Part shown: positions 33,399 through 42,604 of the stretch, piece after piece | How the letters are laid out: every line of letters starts with the position of its first letter | How positions within the stretch are numbered: position 1 is the stretch's first letter | Source of the DNA: Planotetraspora phitsanulokensis | Lineage (GTDB): Bacteria; Actinomycetota; Actinomycetes; Streptosporangiales; Streptosporangiaceae | Reading direction: 5' to 3' | Length of the DNA stretch: 64,000 nucleotides | Assembly (NCBI RefSeq): GCF_016863295.1 | Contig: NZ_BOOP01000032.1 | Location: 62,001-126,000 of the forward strand | Program-made: the position numbers and the translations under genes | Notes under the pieces: generated by a model | The model's database searches: none | The model's input: only the letters and a program-made list of their open reading frames with translations | Told to the model about the DNA's origin: nothing

Positions 33399-34454
33399 TC
33401 ACGCTACCGGCACGGCCGGCAGATCGAAGCGCCGCCGGTCGCCGCCGAGCATGACGTCGAGCATGCCCTCGTTCACCTCGTACGGAACACCCGCGGGAAC
33501 GGCGCTGACCCGGTCGAGCAGGGAGTACTGCGCGTCGGACAGGCCGACCTCCAAGGCGCCCAGGTAGTCCTCGAGCTGCTTCACGCTCCGCGGGCCGATG
33601 ATCGGCACATACGCGGTGGTGGAACGGCGGCCCCGCTCGAGCAGCCAGGCCACCGACACCTGCGAGGGCGAGGCGCCGATCTCCTCCGCGACCGCCAGGA
33701 CGGCGTCGATGACGGCGGTCTTCTGGGCGTTGTCCTCGCTGTGGATGAGCCGGCCCCAGTCGGTCAGCCGGCCCTCCGCGCTCACGCGGTACTTTCCGGT
33801 CAGGAGGCCGCCGCCGAGCGGTGACCACTGCGCGACCCCCAGCCCGAGCGCGTCGGCCATGGGGAGCAGTTCACGCTCCGGGGTCCGCTCGACCAGGCTG
33901 TACTCCACCTGGATCCCGGCCACCGGCGCCCAGCCGCGCAGGTCCGCGATCGCCGCGGCGTGGGACACCCGCCAGGCGGGGAAGTTCGAAAGGCCGAAGT
34001 GCAGGATCTTCCCGGCGCTGACCAGGTCGTCGAGCCCCCGAAGGATCTCCTCGATCGGCGTCACCGAGTCGGGGAAGTGCACCCAGTAGAGGTCGAGGTA
34101 GTCGGTGCCCAGCCGCCGGAGGCTGGCCTCCACCGACCGGAACATGTTCTTGCGGCCGTTGCCGGTGAAGGAGACGCCGCCCGAGGTGCCCGTTCCCGAG
34201 GTGTACTTCGACGCGAGGACGAAGCGTTCCCGGTCCGTGGCGAGGAACTCGCCCAGCAGTTTCTCCGACTCGCCGAGCTGATAGACGTCCGCGGTGTCGA
34301 TCAGCGTGCCGCCCGCCTCGGCGAACCTCTCGAAGATCGCCTTCGCGTCGTCCCGTCCGGCGCCGGTGCCCCAGCCGGTACCGAAGTTGCCGGTGCCCAG
34401 GCCGTACTCCGAGACGCGCAGTCCCGTGCTGCGGCCGAAAGTTGTGTACCTCAT
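33399..34454 (-). CDS. Aldo/keto reductase
   Basis: A 351-residue AKR. The catalytic tetrad positions fit: Asp in LIDTADVYQLGESE with Tyr, Lys in FVLASKY, and His in LYWVHFPD. The NADPH-binding C-terminal part has VAYVPIIGPRSVKQLEDYL. ATG 34454 is chosen over the GTG one codon earlier because AGGAGG lies six bases away. It is first in an operon with the HxlR regulator, so electrophile or aldehyde induction is plausible. The substrate is not known. Confidence 0.92.
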   Translation of the reverse strand: MRYTTFGRSTGLRVSEYGLGTGNFGTGWGTGAGRDDAKAIFERFAEAGGTLIDTADVYQLGESEKLLGEFLATDRERFVLASKYTSGTGTSGGVSFTGNGRKNMFRSVEASLRRLGTDYLDLYWVHFPDSVTPIEEILRGLDDLVSAGKILHFGLSNFPAWRVSHAAAIADLRGWAPVAGIQVEYSLVERTPERELLPMADALGLGVAQWSPLGGGLLTGKYRVSAEGRLTDWGRLIHSEDNAQKTAVIDAVLAVAEEIGASPSQVSVAWLLERGRRSTTAYVPIIGPRSVKQLEDYLGALEVGLSDAQYSLLDRVSAVPAGVPYEVNEGMLDVMLGGDRRRFDLPAVPVA

Positions 34455-34475
34455 CACGAACCTCCTGCGAGCTGG

Positions 34476-34513
34476 CTTTCATAATCCAAGTTAGGTTACT
34501 TGCATGATGAAAG
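34476..34513. promoter_or_regulatory. 38-bp operator-like dyad before the AKR-HxlR operon
   Basis: Nested inverted repeats share one centre (34494.5): CTTTCAT with ATGAAAG outside and CAAGT with ACTTG inside. Over the full 19-base half, 15 positions are symmetric. The AGGAGG and start codon of the reductase lie 15-40 bases downstream, so the dyad covers the promoter. Autoregulation by the HxlR protein is inferred from the family's habit of binding such sites. Confidence 0.65.
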
Positions 34514-34563
34514 CAAGTCATGCGAGCTGAACCGCCTAGCGCCTCGCAGGCCCGGGAGGTCAC

Positions 34564-34593
34564 CGGCGGGCCGAGCCTCGCCACGGCCCGCCG
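34564..34593. terminator. Hairpin downstream of the VOC gene
   Basis: CGGCGGGCC (34564-34572) and GGCCCGCCG (34585-34593) form a perfect 9-bp stem with a 12-base loop, 18 bases past the minus-strand stop at 34612. Confidence 0.5.
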
Positions 34594-34611
34594 AGCAGAC
34601 CTACGCGGCTG

Positions 34612-35025
34612 TCAGGTGGCCTGGTCGTCGGCGGGACGTTCCTGGAGAACCCAGCCGTTGCCGTCCGGGTCGCTGAAGAAGACGAACGCGTTCCACCTGC
34701 CGCCGTGACCGTCGGCCAGGGCGCCGTCCGCGCCGAAGTGCTGCACCGGGCTGACCGCGACGCCGCGCTCGGCCAGTTGAGCCCGGGCCGCCTCGATGTC
34801 CGGGACGACGATTTGGACTCCTTGCACCGAACCCGGCGGCATGCCCGAGTTCACGCCCAGGACGATCGAGCACGCCGAACCGGGCGGGGTCAGTTGGACG
34901 AAACGCGTCCCGGGTCCGGCCTGGGTGTCGTGGTCGACGGCGAAGCCGACCTGCTCGCCGTAGAAGCTCTTCGCCCGGTCGATGTCGGACACGGGGATGG
35001 GGACGACTTCGAGTTTCCAGTCCAT
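34612..35025 (-). CDS. VOC (glyoxalase) family protein
   Basis: A 137-residue VOC protein. LEVVPIPVSDIDRAKSFY and FVQLTPPGSACSIVLG form the first module; VQIVVPDIEAARAQL and FVFFSDPDGNGWVLQE the second. This is the glyoxalase-like group often annotated bleomycin-resistance-like. ATG 35025 is chosen since the longer frame to 35175 enters the efeO promoter. AAAGGG lies upstream. It is divergent from efeO. The reaction is unknown. Confidence 0.88.
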   Translation of the reverse strand: MDWKLEVVPIPVSDIDRAKSFYGEQVGFAVDHDTQAGPGTRFVQLTPPGSACSIVLGVNSGMPPGSVQGVQIVVPDIEAARAQLAERGVAVSPVQHFGADGALADGHGGRWNAFVFFSDPDGNGWVLQERPADDQAT

Positions 35026-35208
35026 GGGGGCCCTTTCTCGGGGTCGGATGGACGCGGTCGTTTTCACACTTCCATCCGGAGCGCGCCCGTGAGGGGAAAC
35101 GGGCGGTTCAGGCTCCGCGCTACCTGCTGACCTGCTGTGAGGATAGGGAACGGCAGATGAGAAGTTCGTGAACAAGGCACCTTATGGACCTCGTTATGAC
35201 TTCTGCGG

Positions 35209-35230
35209 TAGTTCGCGTGACTAACCTATT
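35209..35230 (+). promoter_or_regulatory. Candidate DtxR/IdeR-type iron box before efeO
   Basis: GACTAACCTAT contains eight of nine bases of the right half of the 19-base DtxR box (CTAACCTAA). The left half is weak, so 11-12 of 19 bases match in all. It lies 35-56 bases before the efeO GTG. Iron control is plausible given the gene but this site alone is weak. Confidence 0.35.
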
Positions 35231-35264
35231 TCTGCCCTTTCAGGCGATACGTAAGGTGAGATCA

Positions 35265-36431
35265 GTGCACGTCAGGCGGGCGAGCGCGGTGATCGCATCG
35301 TCGCTCTTCCTCGTGGCCGGATGTTCCGACTCCGGTGTCAAAGCGGCCGCCCCCTCCACGCCGGCGGCCGGCTCTCCCATTCAGATTTCGACGAGCCACT
35401 GTGGCCAGGGGTGGACGCATCCCGCTGCGGGCCTGCAGACGTTGACGTTGACCAATACCGGCACCGTGGCCGCGGACGCCTACGTCATCGACGTGCCGGG
35501 TGGCGCTGTCTACGGCGAGCTCGAAGGGCTCGCGCCCGGCGTCACGAGACCCCTGGCGATCATGCTCGGCCAGGGCACCTACGCGATCAGGTGCCAGCCC
35601 GAGGACGGCGACCCGCTCGTCGGCCCGTCCGTCCGCATCGGCGGAACCGGCACGTCCGGTCCCGCGGCCGTCCCGGTCACCTACAACGACCTGTACGGTC
35701 CGACGAAGCAGTACCAGGAGTACGTCGCCGGAGGCGTGAAGACGCTGCTCGCCAAGACCAGGACGCTGACGTCCGCGGTCGACAGGGGCGACGTCAAGGC
35801 CGCGAAGAAGGCATGGCTGCCCGCCCACCTCGCCTACGAGAAGCTGGGTGCGGCCTACGACACCTTCGGCGACTTCGGCGACGCGATCGACGGCCTTCCC
35901 GTCGGCCTGCCGAAGGGCGTGCACGACCCCGACTTCGCCGGCTTCCACCGGGTGGAGTACGGCCTGTGGCACGGCGAGTCCGTGTCCTCGTTGCGTAAGC
36001 TCGCCGACCGGCTGCTCAAGGACGTCAAGGGGCTCAAGGCCGACCTTCCCAACGAGGACATGGAGCCCGGCGACCTCCCGCTGCGCGCGCACGAGATCAT
36101 GGAGAACACCCTCCAGTTCGAGCTCACCGAGAAGGCCGACCAGGGCAGCGGCACCTCGCTGGCCACCGCGTCGGCGAACCTCGAGGGCACCCGCGAGGCC
36201 GTCGACCTGCTGCGGCCGCTGCTCCAGTCGCGCTACACCGGGCTGAAGCAGCTGGACGCGCAGCTCGACCGGGTCCAGAAGCTGCTCGACGCGCGGAAGC
36301 ACGGCGACTCCTGGACGCCCGTCGCGAGCCTCGACACGTCGGATCGCGAGTCCATCAACGGCGCCGTCGGCGAACTGCTCGAGCGCCTGGCCCCCATCGC
36401 CACCATCTGCTACCCGAGGCGGACCTCATGA
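35265..36431 (+). CDS. efeO: EfeO-type iron uptake lipoprotein (cupredoxin plus M75 imelysin domain)
   Basis: A 388-residue secreted lipoprotein. The signal SSLFLVAGC contains a lipobox. A cupredoxin-like domain spans about 40-125, followed by an M75/imelysin domain with the HxxE metal motif in [14 protein letters not shown]. EfeO captures iron for the EfeU permease. GTG 35265 is chosen because AAGGTGAG lies just upstream; the earlier ATG 35184 would run into the promoter. It overlaps efeB by four bases. No efeU-like membrane gene is found beside it. Confidence 0.88.
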   Translation: MHVRRASAVIASSLFLVAGCSDSGVKAAAPSTPAAGSPIQISTSHCGQGWTHPAAGLQTLTLTNTGTVAADAYVIDVPGGAVYGELEGLAPGVTRPLAIMLGQGTYAIRCQPEDGDPLVGPSVRIGGTGTSGPAAVPVTYNDLYGPTKQYQEYVAGGVKTLLAKTRTLTSAVDRGDVKAAKKAWLPAHLAYEKLGAAYDTFGDFGDAIDGLPVGLPKGVHDPDFAGFHRVEYGLWHGESVSSLRKLADRLLKDVKGLKADLPNEDMEPGDLPLRAHEIMENTLQFELTEKADQGSGTSLATASANLEGTREAVDLLRPLLQSRYTGLKQLDAQLDRVQKLLDARKHGDSWTPVASLDTSDRESINGAVGELLERLAPIATICYPRRTS

Positions 36432-37657
36432 GCGGCTACGACCGCAGAATGTTCCTTCGCGGCGCCCTCGCGACCGGGATCGCCGGGACCGTGGCCGGAG
36501 CGGCCGCGGAGAGGGCGTCCGCGGACTCCTCTCCGGCCCCGGCGGCCGGTGCGCCGCCGATCCCTCCGTTCCACGGCCCCCACCAGGCCGGAATCCTCAG
36601 TGCCCCGAGACGGCGGACGATCGTCGCCGCCTTCGACGTGCTCGCGGAAGGGCGCGGTGAACTCGCCGACCTGTTCCACACCGTGACCGACCGGGCGCGC
36701 CTGCTCACGGGAGGGGGAGTCACCCCGCAGGTGGGCATCACCGCGCCGCCGGCCGACTCCGGCATCCTCGGTCCGGACGTGCCGGGCGGAGGGCTGATGG
36801 TGACGCTGGGCGTCGGCGCCTCGTTGTTCGACGACCGGTACGGCCTGGCCGCACTCAAGCCGGCCAGGCTGACGACGATGCCGATGTTCCCGAACGACGA
36901 CCTCGACCCCGCGTGGTGTCACGGCGACGTGAGCCTGCAGCTCGAGGCGGATGACGACGACACCCTGCTGCACGCGCTGCGCGACATCGCCCGTCACACC
37001 CGCGGCGGCATGCAGGTCCGCTGGCGCATGAACGGCTTCACCAGCCCGCCCCGGCCGACCGGCACGCAGCGGAACCTCCTGGGGTTCAAGGACGGCATCG
37101 CCAACCCGGACACCGCGAAATCCGCCGAGATGGACCGGCTCGTCTGGGTGAGCGGCAAGGCGCCCGAGCCGGCCTGGACGGCGGGGGGCAGCTACCTCGT
37201 CGTCCGGCTCATCCGGATGCTCGTGGAGTTCTGGGACCGCGTCGGGCTCGACGAGCAGGAGGAGATGTTCGGCCGTTCCAAGGCCACCGGCGCTCCGCTG
37301 GACGGCGCAAGGGAACAGGACATCCCGCAGTACCACCTGGACCCCGAGGGCAACGTCATCCCGCTCACCAGCCACATCCGGCGAGCCAACCCGCGGACGG
37401 CCGAGACCGACGCCGGCCGGATTCTGCGGCGGGGCTTCAACTACGACAGGGGCATGGACCCCGTCGGCGACCTCGACGTGGGCCTGATCTTCACCTGCTA
37501 CCAGCAGGACCTGCGGCGTCAGTTCGAGGCCACCCAGAAGCGCCTGGAGGACGAGCCGCTCGTCGACTACATCTCGCCGTTCGGCGGAGGCTATTTCTTC
37601 GCCCTCCCTGGCGTACAGGATGCTTCCAGGTCATTTGGAGGTTTTATAGAGGTTTGA
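36428..37657 (+). CDS. efeB: EfeB-type Dyp peroxidase/deferrochelatase (Tat-exported)
   Basis: A 409-residue heme peroxidase. [12 protein letters not shown] is a twin-arginine signal followed by a hydrophobic stretch. GFKDGIANP is the GxxDG-type Dyp motif with the distal Asp; HIRRANPR carries the proximal His region. EfeB removes iron from heme or oxidises ferrous iron for the Efe system. It is coupled to efeO through ATGA at 36428-36431. It ends 17 bases before a possible iron box that precedes the phospholipase gene. Confidence 0.92.
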   Translation: MSGYDRRMFLRGALATGIAGTVAGAAAERASADSSPAPAAGAPPIPPFHGPHQAGILSAPRRRTIVAAFDVLAEGRGELADLFHTVTDRARLLTGGGVTPQVGITAPPADSGILGPDVPGGGLMVTLGVGASLFDDRYGLAALKPARLTTMPMFPNDDLDPAWCHGDVSLQLEADDDDTLLHALRDIARHTRGGMQVRWRMNGFTSPPRPTGTQRNLLGFKDGIANPDTAKSAEMDRLVWVSGKAPEPAWTAGGSYLVVRLIRMLVEFWDRVGLDEQEEMFGRSKATGAPLDGAREQDIPQYHLDPEGNVIPLTSHIRRANPRTAETDAGRILRRGFNYDRGMDPVGDLDVGLIFTCYQQDLRRQFEATQKRLEDEPLVDYISPFGGGYFFALPGVQDASRSFGGFIEV

Positions 37658-37674
37658 CGGTTTTCAGATGGTGT

Positions 37675-37693
37675 TTAGGTTGGCGTCACCTTT
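37675..37693 (+). promoter_or_regulatory. DtxR/DmdR-type iron box between efeB and the phospholipase C gene
   Basis: TTAGGTTGGCGTCACCTTT matches 14 of 19 positions of the DtxR/IdeR/DmdR consensus TTAGGTTAGGCTCACCTAA, with the first seven bases exact. It lies 115 bases before the phospholipase start. The site could control that gene, or be tied to the iron operon behind it. Binding is inferred from the match. Confidence 0.5.
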
Positions 37694-37807
37694 TTGCGGG
37701 ATAAGCGTCGACCGCCTCCGATGACATTTCCGTAGGCACCATGGGGGCGTTGTGCCTCTGGTGCCATCCGGGCTGAACCTGGCCCGGCATCGTCAGTAGG
37801 AGGCATT

Positions 37808-39469
37808 GTGGGCATTCGCCCAGACAAGAAGAAGACGCTGCGCTGGTCCTCGGTAGCGGCCGGCGTGGTGGCCGCCGGGGCCCTGGTCGTCACGACCATG
37901 ACCCCCGGCTCCGCCGCCACCGGCACGGCGGCGCCCAAGACGAACACGGCTCCGGTCGTGCTGTTCAAGAACGACGCGAAGACCACGACCCCCATCAAGC
38001 ACGTCGTGGTGCTGTTCGACGAGAACGTGTCGTTCGACCACTACTTCGGCACGTACCCGAACGCGGCCAATACCGACGGCACCACGTTCAAGGCCGACAA
38101 GCACACGCCGTCCGTCGACGGGCTGACCAGCAAGCTGCTGACCAAGAACCCGAACCTGTACAACCCGAAGCGCCTGACCCACGAGCAGGCCCTCACGTGC
38201 AGCCAGGACCACGGGTACGGCCACGAGCAGCTCGCCTACAACGGCGGCAAGATGGACCAGTTCGTCCAGCACACCGAGCACAACACCTGCACCGGCCAGC
38301 CGGTCATCTACGGTGCGCCCGGCCTGGTCATGGACTACTACGACGGCAACACCGTCACCGGTATGTGGAACTACGCTCAGCACTACGCGATGAGCGACAA
38401 CTCCTACAACACCAACTTCGGTCCGTCGACCCCCGGTGCACTGAACCTCATCTCCGGCAACACGAGCGGCGTCTATGCGGTCGACCCGGTGAAGCACACG
38501 GCGGTCACCGACGCGAGCGTGGTGTCGTCCCCCAACGAGGTCGGCGCCGGCACGGTCATCAACGACCCCGACCCCGCGTTCGACGACTGCTCGGACAACA
38601 ACCACACCTCGAAGAACAACCTCGCGGCGGCGACGGGCCCGAACGTCGGTGACCTGCTCAACCGCAACCACGTGACGTGGGGCTGGTTCCAGGGCGGCTT
38701 CAAGCCGACCGACGCCTCCGGCGCCTACGTGGTGTGCGGTGCGACGCACCAGAACATCGGCGGCAACTCGGTCGTCGACTACAGCCCGCACCACTCGCCG
38801 TTCCAGTACTACCAGTCGACGGCGAACCCGAAGCACCTGGCGCCGTCCTCGGTCGCGGCGATCGGCCACACCGACCAGGCCAACCACAACTACGACCTGA
38901 CCGACTTCGACGCCGCCCTCGACGCGGGCAACCTGCCGGCGGTCAGCTTCCTCAAGGCCGGCGCGTACCAGGACGGTCACCCGGGCAACTCCGACCCGCT
39001 GGACGAGCAGACCTTCGTGGTCAACACGATCAACAAGATCCAGAAGTCCAAGTTCTGGGACTCGACGGCGATCGTCATCGCCTACGACGACTCCGACGGC
39101 TGGTACGACCACAAGGCCGCCCCGATCGTCAACGGCTCCGCCGACCCGGCCCAGGACAGCGCCGCCCTCTGCGGCGACGCCAAGGTCGCCGGCGGCTACG
39201 AGGACCGTTGCGGCTACGGCCCGCGGACGCCGCTGCTCGTGATCTCGCCCTACAGCAAGGTCAACCACGTCGACCACACCCTGACCGACCAGACCTCGGT
39301 GCTGCGGTTCATCGAGGACAACTGGAACCTCGGCAAGATCGGCGACTCGTCCTACGACGGGCGCGCCGGTTCGCTCAAGGGCATGTTCGACTTCGGCCGG
39401 CCGAAGGCGGACACCGTCATCCTCAACCCCACCACGGGTGCGGTGGCCTCGATCGCCCACAACAAGTGA
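37808..39469 (+). CDS. Secreted phospholipase C-type phosphoesterase
   Basis: A 553-residue phosphoesterase of the non-hemolytic PLC/acid-phosphatase family. A positively charged start (RPDKKK) and hydrophobic stretch ending GSAA give a Sec-type signal peptide of about 36 residues. HVVVLFDENVSFDHYFGTYP carries the metal-binding Glu-Asn and active-site Ser/Thr region, and VIAYDDSDGWYDH the later Asp/His metal ligands. AGGAGG precedes GTG 37808. It probably frees phosphate from phospholipids. Amino acid use is Asn/Asp rich, as in secreted enzymes. The iron box upstream suggests possible iron control. Confidence 0.92.
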   Translation: MGIRPDKKKTLRWSSVAAGVVAAGALVVTTMTPGSAATGTAAPKTNTAPVVLFKNDAKTTTPIKHVVVLFDENVSFDHYFGTYPNAANTDGTTFKADKHTPSVDGLTSKLLTKNPNLYNPKRLTHEQALTCSQDHGYGHEQLAYNGGKMDQFVQHTEHNTCTGQPVIYGAPGLVMDYYDGNTVTGMWNYAQHYAMSDNSYNTNFGPSTPGALNLISGNTSGVYAVDPVKHTAVTDASVVSSPNEVGAGTVINDPDPAFDDCSDNNHTSKNNLAAATGPNVGDLLNRNHVTWGWFQGGFKPTDASGAYVVCGATHQNIGGNSVVDYSPHHSPFQYYQSTANPKHLAPSSVAAIGHTDQANHNYDLTDFDAALDAGNLPAVSFLKAGAYQDGHPGNSDPLDEQTFVVNTINKIQKSKFWDSTAIVIAYDDSDGWYDHKAAPIVNGSADPAQDSAALCGDAKVAGGYEDRCGYGPRTPLLVISPYSKVNHVDHTLTDQTSVLRFIEDNWNLGKIGDSSYDGRAGSLKGMFDFGRPKADTVILNPTTGAVASIAHNK

Positions 39470-39494
39470 TCTTCTGAGGAAGCTCACCTGAGCG

Positions 39495-39526
39495 AAGGGC
39501 CCGCACCCGTCCCGGTGCGGGCCCTT
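39495..39526. terminator. Strong bidirectional hairpin terminator
   Basis: AAGGGCCCGCACC (39495-39507) and GGTGCGGGCCCTT (39514-39526) are perfect 13-base arms with a 6-base loop. It lies between convergent genes: the phospholipase (stop 39469) and the minus-strand membrane protein (stop 39563). Confidence 0.85.
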
Positions 39527-39562
39527 CCGCTTTCCCTGGCCGGCCGTGCGCGGCCTCCGCGC

Positions 39563-40759
39563 TCAGCCGTCCACGGCGAGCATGTTGAGCACCCCCTGCC
39601 TGCCGTGCCCGTCCTCCCAGGAGACCAGCGTCGGGGACGACGTCGGCGCCCATCGGTACTCGCGGGGCGTGCCTATGGTGGCCGTCTTCCCCGTGACCGG
39701 GTCGTACAGGCTCCCTCCCGTCTGGATGAAGTGGGAGCCGGCCACCTGAATCATGTACGACGAGAGGCCGGCGACCCGGCTCAGCCCCGATCCGTCCGGG
39801 TGCATGACGATGAGGTCGTCCCCCGACCGGCCGGCGCACCAGGAGAACGTGCAGTGCAGGCCCTTCACGCCCGGTGGAGGCACGATGTCGTGCTTCTCAC
39901 CTGTCTCCAGGTTGACGAGCCTGGTCTGGTTGCGATCCATGTCCGTGTTGATCGACGACGGGGGTAGATCCGTTGCCCACGGCCACGACGCCAGCCACAG
40001 GCCGTCGGTGCCCGCGATCTTCTCGGGGGAGCCTCCGGTGATCGGAATCCGGTACACCCCGCCGGGGAAGGCCGACCAGACGAAGGAGTCCGCGCTGACG
40101 CCGTTGGAGGCCACCGAGGTGCCCGTCACCTCGCCGACCTTGATCGCCGGGCCGCCCGCACGGGGCGCGACCCAGAAGTGCGCCACCTTGTTCCCGTCCC
40201 GCAGCGTCATGCCGTACCAGCCGATGTAGTCCGTGCCGACCTCGAAGCGCTGCGGGAGGTAGCCCTGGTTCACGGGTATCCGCGTCAGCACGCGCGTTTG
40301 TTCCGTCCGTGTGTCGTAGACGTCGATCCGTGTCGTCTTCTCGAACGTCCGCTGGGCGAGGAGGACCACCTCTGTCGGGCTCAGCGCGGCGAGAGGCATG
40401 TAACGCGCGCCGTCCCCGGCCTTGGCGGGGACCGTGGACACGGCGTCCGGCCACGCCACCCTGGCGGGCTGGGCCTTCTTGACGGCCGGTCGGTCGGAGA
40501 TCCGCGTGGACGCGGCCGGAGTGGCCGTGGGCGCCACCTTCTTCGGGTTCGTGGCCGTGGCGCCGTCCCCGCCCCCGCGGAGGACGACCGTTCCGCCGGC
40601 CGCGACGATGACGACTCCCGCGAACGCCAGCGCGGCCTGGTAGCGGCGACGCGTCCGCCTTCTTCTACGGCCACGCAGGGCGCCGGCCAGGTCGGCGGGC
40701 GGGGTCACCTGGTCGGCGGCCCGCTGGAGGGCCGCCCTCAAGTCCTGTTCTGTTCTCAC
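39563..40759 (-). CDS. Membrane-anchored beta-propeller-like protein, likely anti-sigma partner
   Basis: A 398-residue protein. The cytoplasmic N-terminus is strongly basic (RGRRRRRTRRR), then one membrane helix near residues 40-58. The remainder is an extracytoplasmic domain with repeated strand patterns (VYRIPITGGSPEKIAG, LIVMHPDGSGL) that recall a TolB/WD-type propeller. The start GTG overlaps the sigma gene stop (GTGA at 40759-40756), the usual layout of a sigma factor with its membrane regulator. The lack of a classical zinc motif means the anti-sigma role is inferred. Confidence 0.75.
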   Translation of the reverse strand: MRTEQDLRAALQRAADQVTPPADLAGALRGRRRRRTRRRYQAALAFAGVVIVAAGGTVVLRGGGDGATATNPKKVAPTATPAASTRISDRPAVKKAQPARVAWPDAVSTVPAKAGDGARYMPLAALSPTEVVLLAQRTFEKTTRIDVYDTRTEQTRVLTRIPVNQGYLPQRFEVGTDYIGWYGMTLRDGNKVAHFWVAPRAGGPAIKVGEVTGTSVASNGVSADSFVWSAFPGGVYRIPITGGSPEKIAGTDGLWLASWPWATDLPPSSINTDMDRNQTRLVNLETGEKHDIVPPPGVKGLHCTFSWCAGRSGDDLIVMHPDGSGLSRVAGLSSYMIQVAGSHFIQTGGSLYDPVTGKTATIGTPREYRWAPTSSPTLVSWEDGHGRQGVLNMLAVDG

Positions 40760-41238
40760 ACTTCCTCCATCAGCGCGGTCTGCCGCTGGACACGAAGCTT
40801 GTCGAGGGCACGCGAGGCCTGGCTGCGGACCGTTCCCGGCGAGACGCCGAGGATCCGCGCGATCTCCGTGTCCGGAAGGTCCTCGTAGTAGCGCAGGACC
40901 AGCACGGCGCGCTGCCTGCGGGGAAGTCCCTCGAGTTCGGCCCACAGGCCGGCGTCGCCGTCGAACCGCCGGTCGGTGTAGCCGAGGTCGGGTGTCTCGG
41001 CCATCAGATGCTCCCGCCGTCGTCGTCGCCACCAGCTGATGTGCTGGCGGACCATGATCGTCCGGACGTACCCCTCGGGATCGTCCTTCCTGATCACCCG
41101 GTCCCAGGTGTCTCCCAGGCGCAACAACGCCTCCTGCACCAGGTCGGCGGCGTCGTCCGTGTCGCCGGTGAGGACGAAGCCGTACCGGAACAGGGCGCCC
41201 GCCCGTGCCCGGACGAAGTCGTCGAAGGTGTCGTCCAT
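40756..41238 (-). CDS. SigE-family ECF sigma factor
   Basis: A 160-residue ECF sigma factor. FDDFVRARAGALFRYGFVLTGDTDDAADLVQEALLRLGDTW is region 2. The region 4 helix pair is LPRRQRAVLVLRYYEDLPDTEIARILGVSPGTVRSQASRAL. The WWRRRRREHL segment lies between the two regions. It belongs to the SigE_sp subfamily common in Streptomyces, and is first in a two-gene minus-strand operon with a membrane partner. It is divergent from the histidine kinase, which starts 122 bases away. Confidence 0.92.
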   Translation of the reverse strand: MDDTFDDFVRARAGALFRYGFVLTGDTDDAADLVQEALLRLGDTWDRVIRKDDPEGYVRTIMVRQHISWWRRRRREHLMAETPDLGYTDRRFDGDAGLWAELEGLPRRQRAVLVLRYYEDLPDTEIARILGVSPGTVRSQASRALDKLRVQRQTALMEEV

Positions 41239-41359
41239 GACATCAGGGACGTCTCGTCACCGGAAAACGTTGCACGGGTCGATGGTGGGGTTTACCCCAC
41301 CATGAATCGGGATGACCGGCCCATGTCGCCGGGCGGGGCGGATCTCTACCGTTGGAATC

Positions 41360-42604
41360 ATGAGCGCCACCGACCTGAGCACTCCTTGGGACAGGGTCCG
41401 CGTCCACTGGTCCGCGCCGACGTGGCTTCGCACCGTCCATGTGGCGACGGGTCTTCCGATCGCGCTCGCCGCCGTCGGGGTGATCGGAGGGCTGGCCGTC
41501 GTGTCGGTGGTCCTCTCCTGGACCCTTGTGGCGCCGCTGGTGGCCCTGCCGCTGCTCTTCTGGGCGGTGACGATCTTCACGCGGCTGCAGCGGAGGCGTT
41601 TCGCCGCGTACCTGGGCGTGGACATCGCGCCCGTGCCGCGCCCGTCCGCCGGGCGCGATCCGATCCGGAGCATGTTCCGCGACATGCGGTCGAGAGCCGT
41701 GTGGCGGCAGATCGCCTACCACGTCGTCGCTCCGATGATCAGTGTGGCCGGGTTCGTCGCGGTGATCGTGGCCTGGTCGGCGTGCGTGGTCGCCGCCGTG
41801 CTCGCCCTGCGTCTGTGGCTGGTGGGCAGCGGGTGGACGGGGTCGCTGCTCGCCCTGCTCGCGTTCGCGGTGTTCGTGGCCGTCCCCTGGGTCGTGCAGG
41901 GGGTCACCTCGCTCGACGTCGTCGCGGCGGAGGCCCTGCTCGGGCCGAGTCTCAACGAGCAGCTCGCCGAGCGGGTGGAGAGCCTCCAGGAGAGCCGCGC
42001 CGAGGTGGTCGAGGCGGCGGACGCCGAGCGGCGCCGGATCGAGCGCGACCTGCACGACGGCACCCAGCAACGGCTTCTCGGCCTGGCCATGAACCTGGGC
42101 ATGGCCCGGGCCACCCTCACCGATCTTCCCGACGCGGCCAGGGAGGTGATCGCCCAGGCGCACGAGGACTCCAAGCTCGTGCTGAAGGAGTTACGCGACG
42201 TCGTCCGTGGCCTCCACCCGGCCGTGCTCAGCGAGGAGGGCCTCGACGCCGCGCTGTCCGGTCTGGCCGCCCGGGCGTCCTTCCCTGTGCGGCTGCACGT
42301 CGACGTGACGGAACGCGCCTCGCCCACAGTGGAGGCGGTGGCGTTCTTCGTCGTCTCCGAGGCCCTGACCAACATCTCCAAGCACGCCGGGGCGAGCAGC
42401 GCGGAGATCGTCGTACGGCGCGCGGGCGATCGCCTGCGCCTCACCGTCGCCGACGACGGCCGTGGAGGGGCGGAGCCGGGCGCCAGGGGAGGAACGGGAC
42501 TGCGCGGCCTGCTGCAGAGGGTCGGCTCGATCGACGGCACGCTGCGCATCGACAGTCCCCGGGGCGGTCCCACGAGGATCGAGGCGGAGCTTCCGTGCGC
42601 ATAG
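41360..42604 (+). CDS. Sensor histidine kinase (HisKA_3 type)
   Basis: A 414-residue kinase with four to five membrane segments in residues 28-180. H232 in RRRIERDLHDGTQQRLL is the phospho-acceptor. EALTNISKHAG is the N-box and DDGRGGAEPG the G1 box. The GTGLRGLLQRVGSIDGTL segment finishes the ATPase domain. ATG 41360 is chosen over the GTG at 41312 because membrane topology and family length fit. The next gene begins within its last codons, so the response regulator is its partner. The signal sensed is unknown; a membrane stress is likely. Confidence 0.92.
   Translation: MSATDLSTPWDRVRVHWSAPTWLRTVHVATGLPIALAAVGVIGGLAVVSVVLSWTLVAPLVALPLLFWAVTIFTRLQRRRFAAYLGVDIAPVPRPSAGRDPIRSMFRDMRSRAVWRQIAYHVVAPMISVAGFVAVIVAWSACVVAAVLALRLWLVGSGWTGSLLALLAFAVFVAVPWVVQGVTSLDVVAAEALLGPSLNEQLAERVESLQESRAEVVEAADAERRRIERDLHDGTQQRLLGLAMNLGMARATLTDLPDAAREVIAQAHEDSKLVLKELRDVVRGLHPAVLSEEGLDAALSGLAARASFPVRLHVDVTERASPTVEAVAFFVVSEALTNISKHAGASSAEIVVRRAGDRLRLTVADDGRGGAEPGARGGTGLRGLLQRVGSIDGTLRIDSPRGGPTRIEAELPCA

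Noticed and set aside
32840-34454. Toxin-antitoxin or secondary-metabolite cluster
   Set aside because: The aldo/keto reductase and HxlR pair form a typical stress operon; no biosynthetic core enzyme or toxin fold is near.
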